DNA from: an uncultured Blautia sp.
GTDB lineage: Bacteria > Bacillota > Clostridia > Lachnospirales > Lachnospiraceae
NCBI GenBank assembly: GCA_937893675.1
Contig: CALBGI010000034.1
Coordinates: 24,299 to 88,298 of the forward strand
Reading direction: 5' to 3'
DNA: 64,000 nt
Position numbers and translations under genes: made by a program. Under the pieces are notes generated by a model, which saw only the letters and a program-made list of their open reading frames with translations, did not search any database and was not told where the DNA came from. Below are positions 23,145 to 31,524 of this stretch, one piece after another (the stretch's first letter is position 1; each line of letters begins with the position of its first letter).

Positions 23145-24692
23145 TTATAATTCCAGCCTCTGGTAGGGAATCCCTTCCCGCTCCAGAAGTTCCATTTCTC
23201 TTTTGTGGCAGGTGCTTATCACAATCTGCCGTCCTTCTTTGTGAAGCCAGGCAAGCACTGCGGCCAGGCGCTCCTCATCATACATCCCGAACACATCGTC
23301 CAGGATCACCGGAAATTTCTCCTCCTCACAGAACAGCTCTCCCGCAGCCATGCGAAGAGAAAAATAGATCTGCTCCAGCGTCCCTCTGCTCAGACGCTCC
23401 AACGGCACAACCCGTTCCTGTGTATTTACAGAGATGTGAAACTCCTCATCCAGCAAAACCTCCCTGTATTTGCCCCCTGTAATCTCTCCCAGAATCTCAG
23501 AAGTGCGTTTTCTCAGGCTTCCGCCCAGATGGCGGCTCATATTACCCGAAAGCTTCCCAATGGTCTCCAGCGCCAGATTAAGCGCCTCTATCTCCGTCTC
23601 CTCCGGCGCAGGCGCTTCCATGGCCGCCTCCACCTCGTTGTACTCTGCCGCCAGATTTTCAAAGGCAGTCTCTTTTTCCGCGCAGGCAGCGTTCATACTC
23701 TCCTTGTTCCACTCCAGCTTCTCCTGCCGCGCCAGCCAGCGTTTTTTCAGCTTCTCCTGCCGCAGGATTTCCCCGCCAAGCTTACGGTTTCCCGCATACA
23801 TCCAGGCAGCCACAGCCGCAAACAGCACGGGAAGCACACAGGCAGGCACCAGATAATCCGTAAACAAAAGGAAAGCCGCCTCTCCCGCAGCCAGCAAAAG
23901 CAGCAGCAGAACGCCCATTGTCAGAACACTCTTTCTCTTGTTCTGGATCCTGGCAATCCTCTCCTCCAAAAGAGCCTCCCCCTCTTCCCGGCTGCTGCCG
24001 ATACGGAGGCTCTGTACCTGCTCCTCCTGACGGCTCTTCCTACCTCGAAGCTCGTCCAGCTCCCGCCGCAGGTATTCCATATTTACAGAAATTTTTTCCT
24101 TTGTCTTCTCCATTTCCTGGGCTTTGCGGGAAACCTGCACCTGATATCCCTTGCGCGACATTTTCAGCATCTGCTCTGCCCGGCTCAAATCCAGAGAATT
24201 GTCTCCCGTTCCCTGATAGCTCGCCATATAGTTCTGCAGCTCCCGCACAAGCTCCTGCCCGGTAACGCTCTTGAGCTGCGCCACGGAAACCGTATTGTCG
24301 TAAACTGCCTCGCTGACGTTTCCCAAAACAGCGTCCAAAGCTCCTGCTTCCATATCGAGAACCCGGCCGTCCGTCTCCGAAAACAACTCGTTTTTCACAT
24401 TATTTTTATAAAAATTCCTGGTAAGGCGAAATTCCTTGCCCCCGCTTTCAAACCACATCGTTCCGCCATAGTCTGCCGGGTTCTCCCAGGGCTCATAGGT
24501 TGCATACACATCATTCTTTGCACCCCTTCCCCTCTGACGGGAAATTCCATAAAACATACTTTTGATGAACGTGTGCACTGTGGTTTTTCCGCTCTCATTT
24601 TCCCCGTAAAGCACATTGATCCCGTCGGAAAATGTGAGCGTTCTGTCACTGATCTTCCCAAATTTCCTGATTCTTATTTCTTTGATTCTCAT
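23145..24692 (-). CDS. SbcC/YhaN-like AAA ATPase with membrane hairpin
   Basis: A 515-residue SMC-like ATPase. The N-terminus begins MRIKEIRIRKFGKI and has Walker A YGENESGKTT (~29-38). The ABC-type signature SRGTLEQIYFSLR starts near 435 and Walker B VILDDVFG is near 461-468, followed by the ISTCH switch. The coiled coil is interrupted near 255-300 by two hydrophobic helices (GVLLLLLLAAGEAAFLLF and VPACVLPVLFAAVAAWMYAG), instead of the zinc hook of Rad50. This matches the YhaN type that works with the nuclease YhaO. The ATG at 24692 was chosen over the longer frame by homology. It lies 13 bases after the nuclease gene. Confidence 0.85.
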   Translation of the reverse strand: MRIKEIRIRKFGKISDRTLTFSDGINVLYGENESGKTTVHTFIKSMFYGISRQRGRGAKNDVYATYEPWENPADYGGTMWFESGGKEFRLTRNFYKNNVKNELFSETDGRVLDMEAGALDAVLGNVSEAVYDNTVSVAQLKSVTGQELVRELQNYMASYQGTGDNSLDLSRAEQMLKMSRKGYQVQVSRKAQEMEKTKEKISVNMEYLRRELDELRGRKSRQEEQVQSLRIGSSREEGEALLEERIARIQNKRKSVLTMGVLLLLLLAAGEAAFLLFTDYLVPACVLPVLFAAVAAWMYAGNRKLGGEILRQEKLKKRWLARQEKLEWNKESMNAACAEKETAFENLAAEYNEVEAAMEAPAPEETEIEALNLALETIGKLSGNMSRHLGGSLRKRTSEILGEITGGKYREVLLDEEFHISVNTQERVVPLERLSRGTLEQIYFSLRMAAGELFCEEEKFPVILDDVFGMYDEERLAAVLAWLHKEGRQIVISTCHKREMELLEREGIPYQRLEL

Positions 24693-24705
24693 ACCCTGAT
24701 TCCCA

Positions 24706-25758
24706 TTATCTCCCCGTCTCAAGCAGTGCCTGCAGACCATAAAAAAGCGCTTTTTCCTCTACCTCATTCAAATCGCGGCCCGCAAAATGCTGAATGTAAT
24801 CGCCGATCAGCGTCCCTCCGTACCGGCGGTACAGCTCCTGCAGGTTGTAAGCCGGATGGGAAGCGTCCACCACCTCCAGCACATTGCCAAGATTCTTAAG
24901 CTTTTCCGGAATCAGAAGAAGCTCCGGAGAACGCACCCCGTTGAGCATGACGCGATAAATATTATTTTTTCCCAGACGGGCAATATCCGCCCGCAGCATT
25001 TCTTCCAGAGAAAGCTGCGTGGAATCCTCCCGGAGCATCAGCACCACATCACAGTAGGAACGGCTTGCAAATGGCACAAACTGCACCCTCAGCCGCCCAT
25101 CCTCTATACTACCCTCCATATAGCCATGAGCTCCTGTATCGTTCCTGTCCAGGGGTTCCAACGCCCCGGCATAGGCAATGGCGTCTGTTCGCAGGATCTG
25201 CGGCTTATGGATATGTCCAAGAGCCACATAGTCAAATCCCGCTGCCGCCAGGCGGCTGATATTGATCGGACTATGCCGCTCATCTCCTCCGTGCGCCAAC
25301 AGAATATGCAGTCCCTCTTCCCTGCAGGGAGCCGCCTTTTCATAGAGGGGTTCTGTGATCTCCTGATGCTCATAGCTCAGGCCGTACACATAGACAGGAT
25401 GCTTCTCGTCTTTGATACAACGCAGGGTTTCTCCCTCAAAGAAAACCACATTGGATTCCCAGGGAAATCCCCGGTAAAAGCTGTTCGGACGCATGTGATC
25501 ATGATTTCCGGCCATCAGATATACTCTGGTTTCCGGAATCGTAGAAAACAGATAATTCACTTCTTTCAGTTCACGCAGCAAAGGCTGACGGTGGAACAGA
25601 TCTCCGGCTATAAATAAGAAATCCACCGGATTCTCACGGATGCCCGCAATAATCCGGCGGAAAGTTTCCCAGATTTCTTCCTCCCGCTGCCGGCTCCAGG
25701 AGTACCCTTTGTCAGGGGCCGCTCCCAGATGCACATCTGCAAGATGAATAAATTTCAT
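24706..25758 (-). CDS. SbcD/YhaO-like metallophosphoesterase (DNA nuclease subunit)
   Basis: A 350-residue calcineurin-like phosphoesterase. All metal-binding motifs are present: DVHLG (D8, H10), GDLFHR (52-57), GNHDH (84-88), LLAHGGD (~150) and GHIH (~177). SbcD/Mre11 relatives are Mn-dependent nucleases that process DNA ends and hairpins with an SbcC/Rad50 partner, here the next gene. GGAGG lies before the ATG. It sits 37 bases after asnS and may be read from the same transcript. The protein could be named YhaO rather than SbcD, because the partner has membrane helices. Confidence 0.87.
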   Translation of the reverse strand: MKFIHLADVHLGAAPDKGYSWSRQREEEIWETFRRIIAGIRENPVDFLFIAGDLFHRQPLLRELKEVNYLFSTIPETRVYLMAGNHDHMRPNSFYRGFPWESNVVFFEGETLRCIKDEKHPVYVYGLSYEHQEITEPLYEKAAPCREEGLHILLAHGGDERHSPINISRLAAAGFDYVALGHIHKPQILRTDAIAYAGALEPLDRNDTGAHGYMEGSIEDGRLRVQFVPFASRSYCDVVLMLREDSTQLSLEEMLRADIARLGKNNIYRVMLNGVRSPELLLIPEKLKNLGNVLEVVDASHPAYNLQELYRRYGGTLIGDYIQHFAGRDLNEVEEKALFYGLQALLETGR

Positions 25759-25795
25759 ATAACCTCCAGCAATACAGGCCAGCAGCCTGCCTCTT

Positions 25796-27187
25796 TTACA
25801 ATTCGCAGTTATTCACTGTTCTCGGGAAGGGAAGCACATCGCGGATGTTGCCCATTCCTGTAAGGTACATCACACAGCGCTCAAAGCCCAGCCCAAAGCC
25901 GGAATGACGGGTGGAACCGTATTTGCGCAGATCCAGATAGAACTGATAATCCTCTTTGTTCAGCCCCAGCTCGTCCATACGCGCCTCAAGCTTCGCCAGA
26001 TCGTCTTCTCTCTGGCTTCCTCCGATGATCTCACCGATTCCGGGAACCAGGCAGTCCATGGCAGCCACCGTCTTACCATCCTCATTCTGTTTCATATAGA
26101 ATGCTTTGATTTCTTTGGGATAGTCTGTTACAAATACCGGCTTTTTGAAAATTTCCTCGGTAAGGTAACGCTCATGCTCTGTCTGCAGGTCACATCCCCA
26201 GAACACCTTGTAGTCAAATTTGTCGTTGTTCTTCTCCAGAATTTCAATGGCCTCCGTATAGGTCACATGGCCGAATTCCGAGTTCATCACATGGTTCAGA
26301 CGCTCCAGAAGTCCTTTGTCCACAAAGGAATTGAAGAAGTTCATCTCCTCCGGAGCATTCTCAAGCACATAGCGGATAACATATTTCAGCATGTCCTCGG
26401 CAAGCGCCATGTTATCCTCCAGGTCCGCAAACGCACATTCCGGCTCAATCATCCAGAACTCTGCCGCATGGCGGGTGGTATTGGAGTTTTCTGCACGGAA
26501 GGTAGGCCCAAAGGTATAAATATCCCGGAACGCCTGGGCAAAGGTCTCACCGTTGAGCTGTCCGCTCACAGTAAGATTGGTTTCTTTTCCAAAGAAATCC
26601 TGGCTGAAATCCACGTTCCCCTTGTCATCCATGGGCGGATTCTGAGCATCCAGCGTGGTGACACGGAACATCTCACCTGCGCCTTCACAGTCGCTTCCCG
26701 TAATCAGCGGAGTGTGCACATACACAAAGCCTCTCTCCTGGAAAAATTTGTGAATGGCAAACGCGCACAGGGAACGCACGCGGAACACGGCCTGGAAGGT
26801 GTTTGTTCTGGGACGCAGATGCGTCATAGTGCGCAGAAACTCCAGGCTGTGACGTTTCTTCTGCAGCGGGTAATCCGGAGCGGACGCACCCTCTACCGTA
26901 ATCTCCGCCGCCTGGATCTCAAAGGGCTGCTTTGCCTGGGGAGTTGCCACCAGGGTTCCCTTCACCACAATGGCTGCCCCCACATTCAGCTTGCTGATCT
27001 CCGCAAAGTTGTCCATACTGTCATGATATACAATCTGCAGCGTCTCAAAAAATGAGCCGTCATGCAGAACAATAAAACCGAAGGTTTTGGAGTCACGCAC
27101 GCTGCGCACCCAGCCGCCTACGGTGATCTCTTTATCGAGAAATTTCTCTCTCTCTCTGTAAATTTCTTTTACTGTTGTCAGTTTCAT
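25796..27187 (-). CDS. asnS: Asparaginyl-tRNA synthetase
   Basis: A 463-residue class IIb synthetase charging tRNA-Asn. It has the N-terminal OB-fold anticodon-binding domain (VGGWVRSVRDSKTFGFIVLHDG), motif 2 (FRAENSNTTRHAAEFWMIEPE) and motif 3 (GFGLGFERCVMYLTGMGNIRDVLPFPR). The segment around residues 220-260 contains Asn/Asp-specific recognition features and the AsnS-type ending CEL. AGAGGACGG precedes the ATG. The promoter has an inverted repeat between -35 and -10. No T-box leader is present in the short upstream gap. Confidence 0.97.
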   Translation of the reverse strand: MKLTTVKEIYREREKFLDKEITVGGWVRSVRDSKTFGFIVLHDGSFFETLQIVYHDSMDNFAEISKLNVGAAIVVKGTLVATPQAKQPFEIQAAEITVEGASAPDYPLQKKRHSLEFLRTMTHLRPRTNTFQAVFRVRSLCAFAIHKFFQERGFVYVHTPLITGSDCEGAGEMFRVTTLDAQNPPMDDKGNVDFSQDFFGKETNLTVSGQLNGETFAQAFRDIYTFGPTFRAENSNTTRHAAEFWMIEPECAFADLEDNMALAEDMLKYVIRYVLENAPEEMNFFNSFVDKGLLERLNHVMNSEFGHVTYTEAIEILEKNNDKFDYKVFWGCDLQTEHERYLTEEIFKKPVFVTDYPKEIKAFYMKQNEDGKTVAAMDCLVPGIGEIIGGSQREDDLAKLEARMDELGLNKEDYQFYLDLRKYGSTRHSGFGLGFERCVMYLTGMGNIRDVLPFPRTVNNCEL

Positions 27188-27227
27188 AATTCCGTCCTCT
27201 TTCTATACATTTTTCAACATACAAACC

Positions 27228-27265
27228 AGTATAGTCGATTCCCCCTGTTCGCGCAAGGGGAATCG
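27228..27265 (-). promoter_or_regulatory. asnS promoter with overlapping inverted repeat
   Basis: Minus-strand TTGCGC (27251-27256), 17-bp spacer, TATACT (27228-27233). The arms CGATTCCCC (27236-27244) and GGGGAATCG (27257-27265) are a perfect 9-bp inverted repeat that spans the core promoter. It could be an operator or the end hairpin of the gal transcript; the missing U-run argues against a simple terminator. Confidence 0.6.
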
Positions 27266-27276
27266 CTTGAATTTCC

Positions 27277-28737
27277 CTAATGGGTCGCAATATGATTCAA
27301 CGCAAAATCATAAATCCTCTTATAGGTTCTGGTAGAATAGTGAAGGCCGTCGTCCATTCCATTGTCGCTTCCTACTCCGGCATCATAGTAAAAGCCGTTG
27401 TTCACCAGGAACGAATAGGTATCCATGTACTGATAACTCGGAAGCTCCGTCTTCAGACGGTAGTTGAAGTTCCGCACATCCGCCTCTGTCCGGGGTGTCT
27501 TCGCTCCCAGCTGGTTCAGGACCTTGCTGTTGATGGGGTTCAGAGACATATAGTAAAGAGAACAGTTCTGAGCCTTCAGCGAGGGAGCAACGCTGTTCAT
27601 ATAAGAGATATAATTGTTAATATTGGACAGATCATTGATTCCCAGATTGAAGATCACTGCGGTTCTTCTTGCGCCAGCTGCATTCCATTCCTGGATTGAC
27701 TGCATAAGCTGTGCATAGCCCTGCGTCCGCAGCCACTCAAGCCCCTGGGCACTCTGATAGATAAAGGACACATCCTCCAGAGCCTTCATTCCGAACTGCG
27801 CTTTCAGCGCCTGCTCCATCCGAAACGTACGGGAATCCCCCACAAAAATAATGTGGTCGAATTTTTGTTTTGCCAACTGCAGATTCCGGTCCACTTCGCC
27901 CGCGGTAAGATTGCTCTCACTGGAACGCCTGCTCGCAACCACATAATAATCGGTATCCTCATAAAGCCGGAACATATCCCCTGCCAGATACTTGGGGTTG
28001 GACATCTGCATAGGCTCGTCCGCATACCCCAGCATCGCCCACTTCGCCGTATTCCGAAGCGCCGGAAGCTTTACGTAGCCGCCCTTTACCAGATGCGCCG
28101 TTCCCATAACATCGCCGCCCAGTTTACGGATTGTCAATGTGATCAGCTCATACTTATCCTTGATATACACGCCGTATATATATTGCTGTTTTTTTGTGAT
28201 TTTGAACTTGTCTCCCGCTCTGTAAAGCGGATCCATCTTTCCTTTTTTGGTGGTCCAGCCAATGGCCTTATACCCCTTGATCCGGGGAGGCGCAGGTAGC
28301 TTTACAACATCGCCCTTATTTCCGTAAAGGTTGAGAGAGGTAAATATCTTGCTCTTGCTCTTTCCCTTGTTGCTGGTAAACGTAAGCTCGCAGGGATGGA
28401 TTTTCCGATAGGCAGAATACAGCGTGATATTATGATCCACAACGATCGTCTGTCCCTCAGAAAAATTCGCACTGGTCGCTCTCTTATTGTAGGACCATCC
28501 CAGGCTATAGTGGTTCTGCACCTTTGGAAGCTGCGGAAGCTGCACCGCTGTCCCCGCATTCACCGTCATGTTCAGGCGCTCAAAGGTCTTACTCGTCTTT
28601 CCATTAAAGGACAAAAACGTTACCGTCACCGGATTGTCCGCCTTTACCTCTCTGGCAGCCGATGGCACAAACAGCAGCGCCAGAAAAGTCAGAAGAAGCA
28701 GGCAAACGCCTTTCTTTAAAACATTGCTCTTTTTCAT
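27277..28737 (-). CDS. Secreted SGNH/GDSL hydrolase with three InlB-like beta repeats
   Basis: A 486-residue exported protein. Residues 1-33 form a signal peptide. Three modules of ~75 residues follow (~36-270), each with the Listeria-Bacteroides (Flg_new/InlB B-repeat) pattern: a beta strand, VxLPxxP, then GW or GY and a closing LYxxY. The C-terminal SGNH esterase domain has the GDSR serine motif (~300), LGIND (~367) and DGLHYS (~462) for the Asp-His pair. It probably deacylates a cell-surface or dietary glycan. The ATG at 28737 lies 11 bases after galT, with GGGTGAT overlapping the galT stop, so it is the third gene of the gal operon. Confidence 0.85.
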   Translation of the reverse strand: MKKSNVLKKGVCLLLLTFLALLFVPSAAREVKADNPVTVTFLSFNGKTSKTFERLNMTVNAGTAVQLPQLPKVQNHYSLGWSYNKRATSANFSEGQTIVVDHNITLYSAYRKIHPCELTFTSNKGKSKSKIFTSLNLYGNKGDVVKLPAPPRIKGYKAIGWTTKKGKMDPLYRAGDKFKITKKQQYIYGVYIKDKYELITLTIRKLGGDVMGTAHLVKGGYVKLPALRNTAKWAMLGYADEPMQMSNPKYLAGDMFRLYEDTDYYVVASRRSSESNLTAGEVDRNLQLAKQKFDHIIFVGDSRTFRMEQALKAQFGMKALEDVSFIYQSAQGLEWLRTQGYAQLMQSIQEWNAAGARRTAVIFNLGINDLSNINNYISYMNSVAPSLKAQNCSLYYMSLNPINSKVLNQLGAKTPRTEADVRNFNYRLKTELPSYQYMDTYSFLVNNGFYYDAGVGSDNGMDDGLHYSTRTYKRIYDFALNHIATH

Positions 28738-28748
28738 TTTCACTTTTA

Positions 28749-30242
28749 TCACCCTAACGCTTCCACAAACCGCATAAATGCCTGACGTCCCTCGTCCGTG
28801 CATTTAAATACGCCGGCGTCCTCCAATACATGAACGAATACCTCACCCACTTCTCTCTGGAGGATTTCCTGAACATTGTCCTGATTGATATCGCTGTACT
28901 TCGGCACAAATTCTGCTGCCCACGCTGCATGCTTGGCAATTTTTTCATTGGAGGCAATGTCTTTTCCCTCCAAAATATAATCTCCCAGAATCTCCAGCTC
29001 TTCTTTCAGACGGGCGGGAAGTACCGCAAGCCCCATAACCTCGATCAGACCGATATTTTCTTTTTTGATGTGATGATACTGCTCATGCGGATGATAGACG
29101 CCCATGGGATTCTCTGCTGTTGTAATATTGTTTCTCAGTGTCAGATCCAGTTCAAACACATCCCCTGCCTTGCGGGCAATGGGCGTAATCGTATTGTGCG
29201 GCTCTCCGTCTGTCTCTGCAAATACAAATGCAGCTTCATCGGTGTAGCCTCTCCATACCTCCAGAACATGGGTCGCCAGATCAATCAGACGCTTTTCATC
29301 CTTATGACGGATGCGAAGCACGGAAAGCGGCCATTTCACAATGCCGGCCTCCACATCCTCATAGCCCGGAATGCTGACCGGTTTCTCTATCGGCGCCTTC
29401 GCCATGGCAAAGGTATAGTGTCCTCCCTGGAAGTGATCGTGGCTTAAAATAGAGCCGCCCACAATGGGAAGATCCGCGTTGGAACCCAGGAAATAGTGAG
29501 GAAACAGCTTTACAAAATCAAACAGCTTTACAAAGGTATTCCGCTCTATCTTCATGGGTGTATGCTGACTGTTGAACACAATGCAGTGCTCGTTGTAGTA
29601 GACATACGGAGAATACTGAAATCCCCAGGGACTGTCATTCACAGTGATGGGAATGATCCGGTGGTTCTCCCTGGCCGGATGATTGGTCCTTCCTGCGTAG
29701 CCCTCATTTTCCGGACAGAGCAGACATTTGGGATATCCGGATGCCTTTGCCAGCTTGGCTGCCGCGATAGCCTTGGGGTCTTTCTCCGGTTTGGACAGAT
29801 TGATGGTAATGTCAATTTCGCCGTATGGACTGTCCACCTTCCACTTCCGGTCTTTTTTCACACGATATCTGCGGATGTAATCGCTGTCCTGACTCAGCTT
29901 GTAAAAATAATCTGTAGCTGCCTCGGGGCTGTTCTCATAACGCGACCAGAATTCCCGCTGCACCTGTGCCGGGCGGGGCATGAGACAGTTCATAAGCCTT
30001 GTGTCAAACAAATCCCGGTATACAATGCTGTCCTCTATGATCCCCCGGCGCACCGCCTCGTCAAGAAGTTCTGCCAGCACGTTTTCCAGATCAATATTTT
30101 CGTAGTCTTCCTCCGGCTCCACATACTCGTCCTCGTGAAATACATCCAGCAGAAGATTTACCGTGTAGTTTTTTTCACAGGCAGGGGTAAGTCCTGTCTC
30201 AATTCCGTACTGTACCAGTTTTTTGATATTTTTGTTCAGCAT
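28749..30242 (-). CDS. galT: UTP--hexose-1-phosphate uridylyltransferase, class II GalT
   Basis: A 497-residue enzyme of the Firmicutes-type GalT family (distinct in length and sequence from the ~350-residue E. coli GalT). It exchanges UMP between UDP-glucose and galactose-1-phosphate in the Leloir pathway. Recognisable segments include YFxYNEHCIVFNSQHTPM, SHDHFQGGHYTFAMAK with the His-rich active region, and YHPHEQYHHIKKENIGLIEVMG. GAGGAGGG lies before the ATG. It is 16 bases after galK. No galE or galM lies in this operon. Confidence 0.96.
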   Translation of the reverse strand: MLNKNIKKLVQYGIETGLTPACEKNYTVNLLLDVFHEDEYVEPEEDYENIDLENVLAELLDEAVRRGIIEDSIVYRDLFDTRLMNCLMPRPAQVQREFWSRYENSPEAATDYFYKLSQDSDYIRRYRVKKDRKWKVDSPYGEIDITINLSKPEKDPKAIAAAKLAKASGYPKCLLCPENEGYAGRTNHPARENHRIIPITVNDSPWGFQYSPYVYYNEHCIVFNSQHTPMKIERNTFVKLFDFVKLFPHYFLGSNADLPIVGGSILSHDHFQGGHYTFAMAKAPIEKPVSIPGYEDVEAGIVKWPLSVLRIRHKDEKRLIDLATHVLEVWRGYTDEAAFVFAETDGEPHNTITPIARKAGDVFELDLTLRNNITTAENPMGVYHPHEQYHHIKKENIGLIEVMGLAVLPARLKEELEILGDYILEGKDIASNEKIAKHAAWAAEFVPKYSDINQDNVQEILQREVGEVFVHVLEDAGVFKCTDEGRQAFMRFVEALG

Positions 30243-30258
30243 AATTTGCCCTCCTCAA

Positions 30259-31434
30259 TCAGGCCAGTTTCCCTGCCCCGTCACCGATATCAACCACATA
30301 GAATTCTGCCTCATGTCCTACTTTTTCTTTGTATTTTTCACCTACAACCGCAATGAAACTGTCAACCGCATCATTTTCTACAATGCTTACTGTACAGCCT
30401 CCGAAGCCGCCTCCGGTGATACGGGAGCCAACAACACCCGGAATTTTCCAGGCAAGGTCAACCAGCACATCGATCTCCTCGCAGGAAACCTCATAGTCAT
30501 CTCTGAGAGATACGTGGGAAGCATTCATCAGTCTGCCGAACTCGTCAATTCTGTTTTCTTTCAGAGCCTGCACTGCCAAAATGGTTCTCTGGTTCTCATA
30601 AACCGCATGTTTGGCTCTCTTCCGGCAGATTTCATCCGAGATGGCATCCTTGTGCGCCTCAAACTGCTCTTCTGTAAGCTCACCCAGAGCCTGGATATCC
30701 AAGACCTTCTGCAGGTCTTTCAGAGCTGTCTCACACTCTCTGCGTCTGTCATTGTAAGCAGAACCAACCAGGCTGTGTTTTACCTTGCTGTTGGTGATCA
30801 CAATTTTTGCGTTGGGAAGCTTGACTGGCGCATATTCAAAATTCAGAGTATTCGTGTCAAGGAAGATTGCACAGTCCTTTTTGCCCATAGCGCTGGCAAA
30901 CTGGTCCATGATTCCGCAGTTCATTCCATTAAAGTTATTTTCGGAATACTGGCCGATCAATGCCAGTTCCTGATTTGTCAAAGCTTCAAATCCAAACATA
31001 TCGCGAAGCATCACGCCGGTCAGCACCTCAAGAGATGCGGAAGAAGAAAGTCCGGAACCGTTGGGAATATTTCCCCAAATAAGAAAATCCATACCGCAGT
31101 CAAGCTGAAAGCCGCGTTTTTCAAAAGTCCACATCACACCCTTGGGATAGTTGGTCCAGCCTGCCTCCTCAGAGGGGATCAGGTCATCCAGAGAACTTTC
31201 GATCACTCCCAGACGTGAAAAATTCAAAGAATAAAAACGAAGCTTTCTGTCCGCTCTTTTGCGGGCAATGCCGTATGTACCAATGGTCAGCGCGCAGGGG
31301 AAAACATGTCCTCCATTATAATCCGTATGCTCTCCAATCAAATTCACCCTGCCCGGTGCAAAATAACTGCGGATGTCTCCGTCCCCACCGTAAATCTCCT
31401 GAAACTGTTTCACCAAGTCTTCTGTTTTCTGCAT
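30259..31434 (-). CDS. galK: Galactokinase
   Basis: A 391-residue GHMP kinase that phosphorylates galactose at C1. It has the galactokinase signature GRVNLIGEHTDYN (28-40), the ATP-binding PNGSGLSSSAS loop (~130), and the C-terminal SRITGGGFGGCTV motif. The ATG at 31434 has AAGGAGG seven bases upstream, which decides against a longer frame. It is first in a galK-galT-esterase operon with a promoter at 31479-31507. Confidence 0.97.
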   Translation of the reverse strand: MQKTEDLVKQFQEIYGGDGDIRSYFAPGRVNLIGEHTDYNGGHVFPCALTIGTYGIARKRADRKLRFYSLNFSRLGVIESSLDDLIPSEEAGWTNYPKGVMWTFEKRGFQLDCGMDFLIWGNIPNGSGLSSSASLEVLTGVMLRDMFGFEALTNQELALIGQYSENNFNGMNCGIMDQFASAMGKKDCAIFLDTNTLNFEYAPVKLPNAKIVITNSKVKHSLVGSAYNDRRRECETALKDLQKVLDIQALGELTEEQFEAHKDAISDEICRKRAKHAVYENQRTILAVQALKENRIDEFGRLMNASHVSLRDDYEVSCEEIDVLVDLAWKIPGVVGSRITGGGFGGCTVSIVENDAVDSFIAVVGEKYKEKVGHEAEFYVVDIGDGAGKLA

Positions 31435-31478
31435 GTTTTCCTCCTTCTCCCTTCCGGGTAAAACACTTGTCAACTACT

Positions 31479-31507
31479 ACTTTATCTGATTGCATATTCC
31501 TTGTAAA
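31479..31507 (-). promoter_or_regulatory. gal operon promoter
   Basis: Minus-strand TTTACA (31502-31507), 17-bp spacer, TAAAGT (31479-31484), 44 bp before galK. A TTGACA also occurs just downstream but has no partner -10. Confidence 0.65.
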
Positions 31508-31524
31508 GATACATTTTGAGAAAA

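Noticed and set aside
23205..24899. 564-codon plus-strand frame
   Set aside because: Antisense to the SbcC-like ATPase, which has intact Walker and signature motifs.
27188..27276. T-box leader for asnS
   Set aside because: The gap is only 89 bp and contains no T-box sequence or specifier stem.
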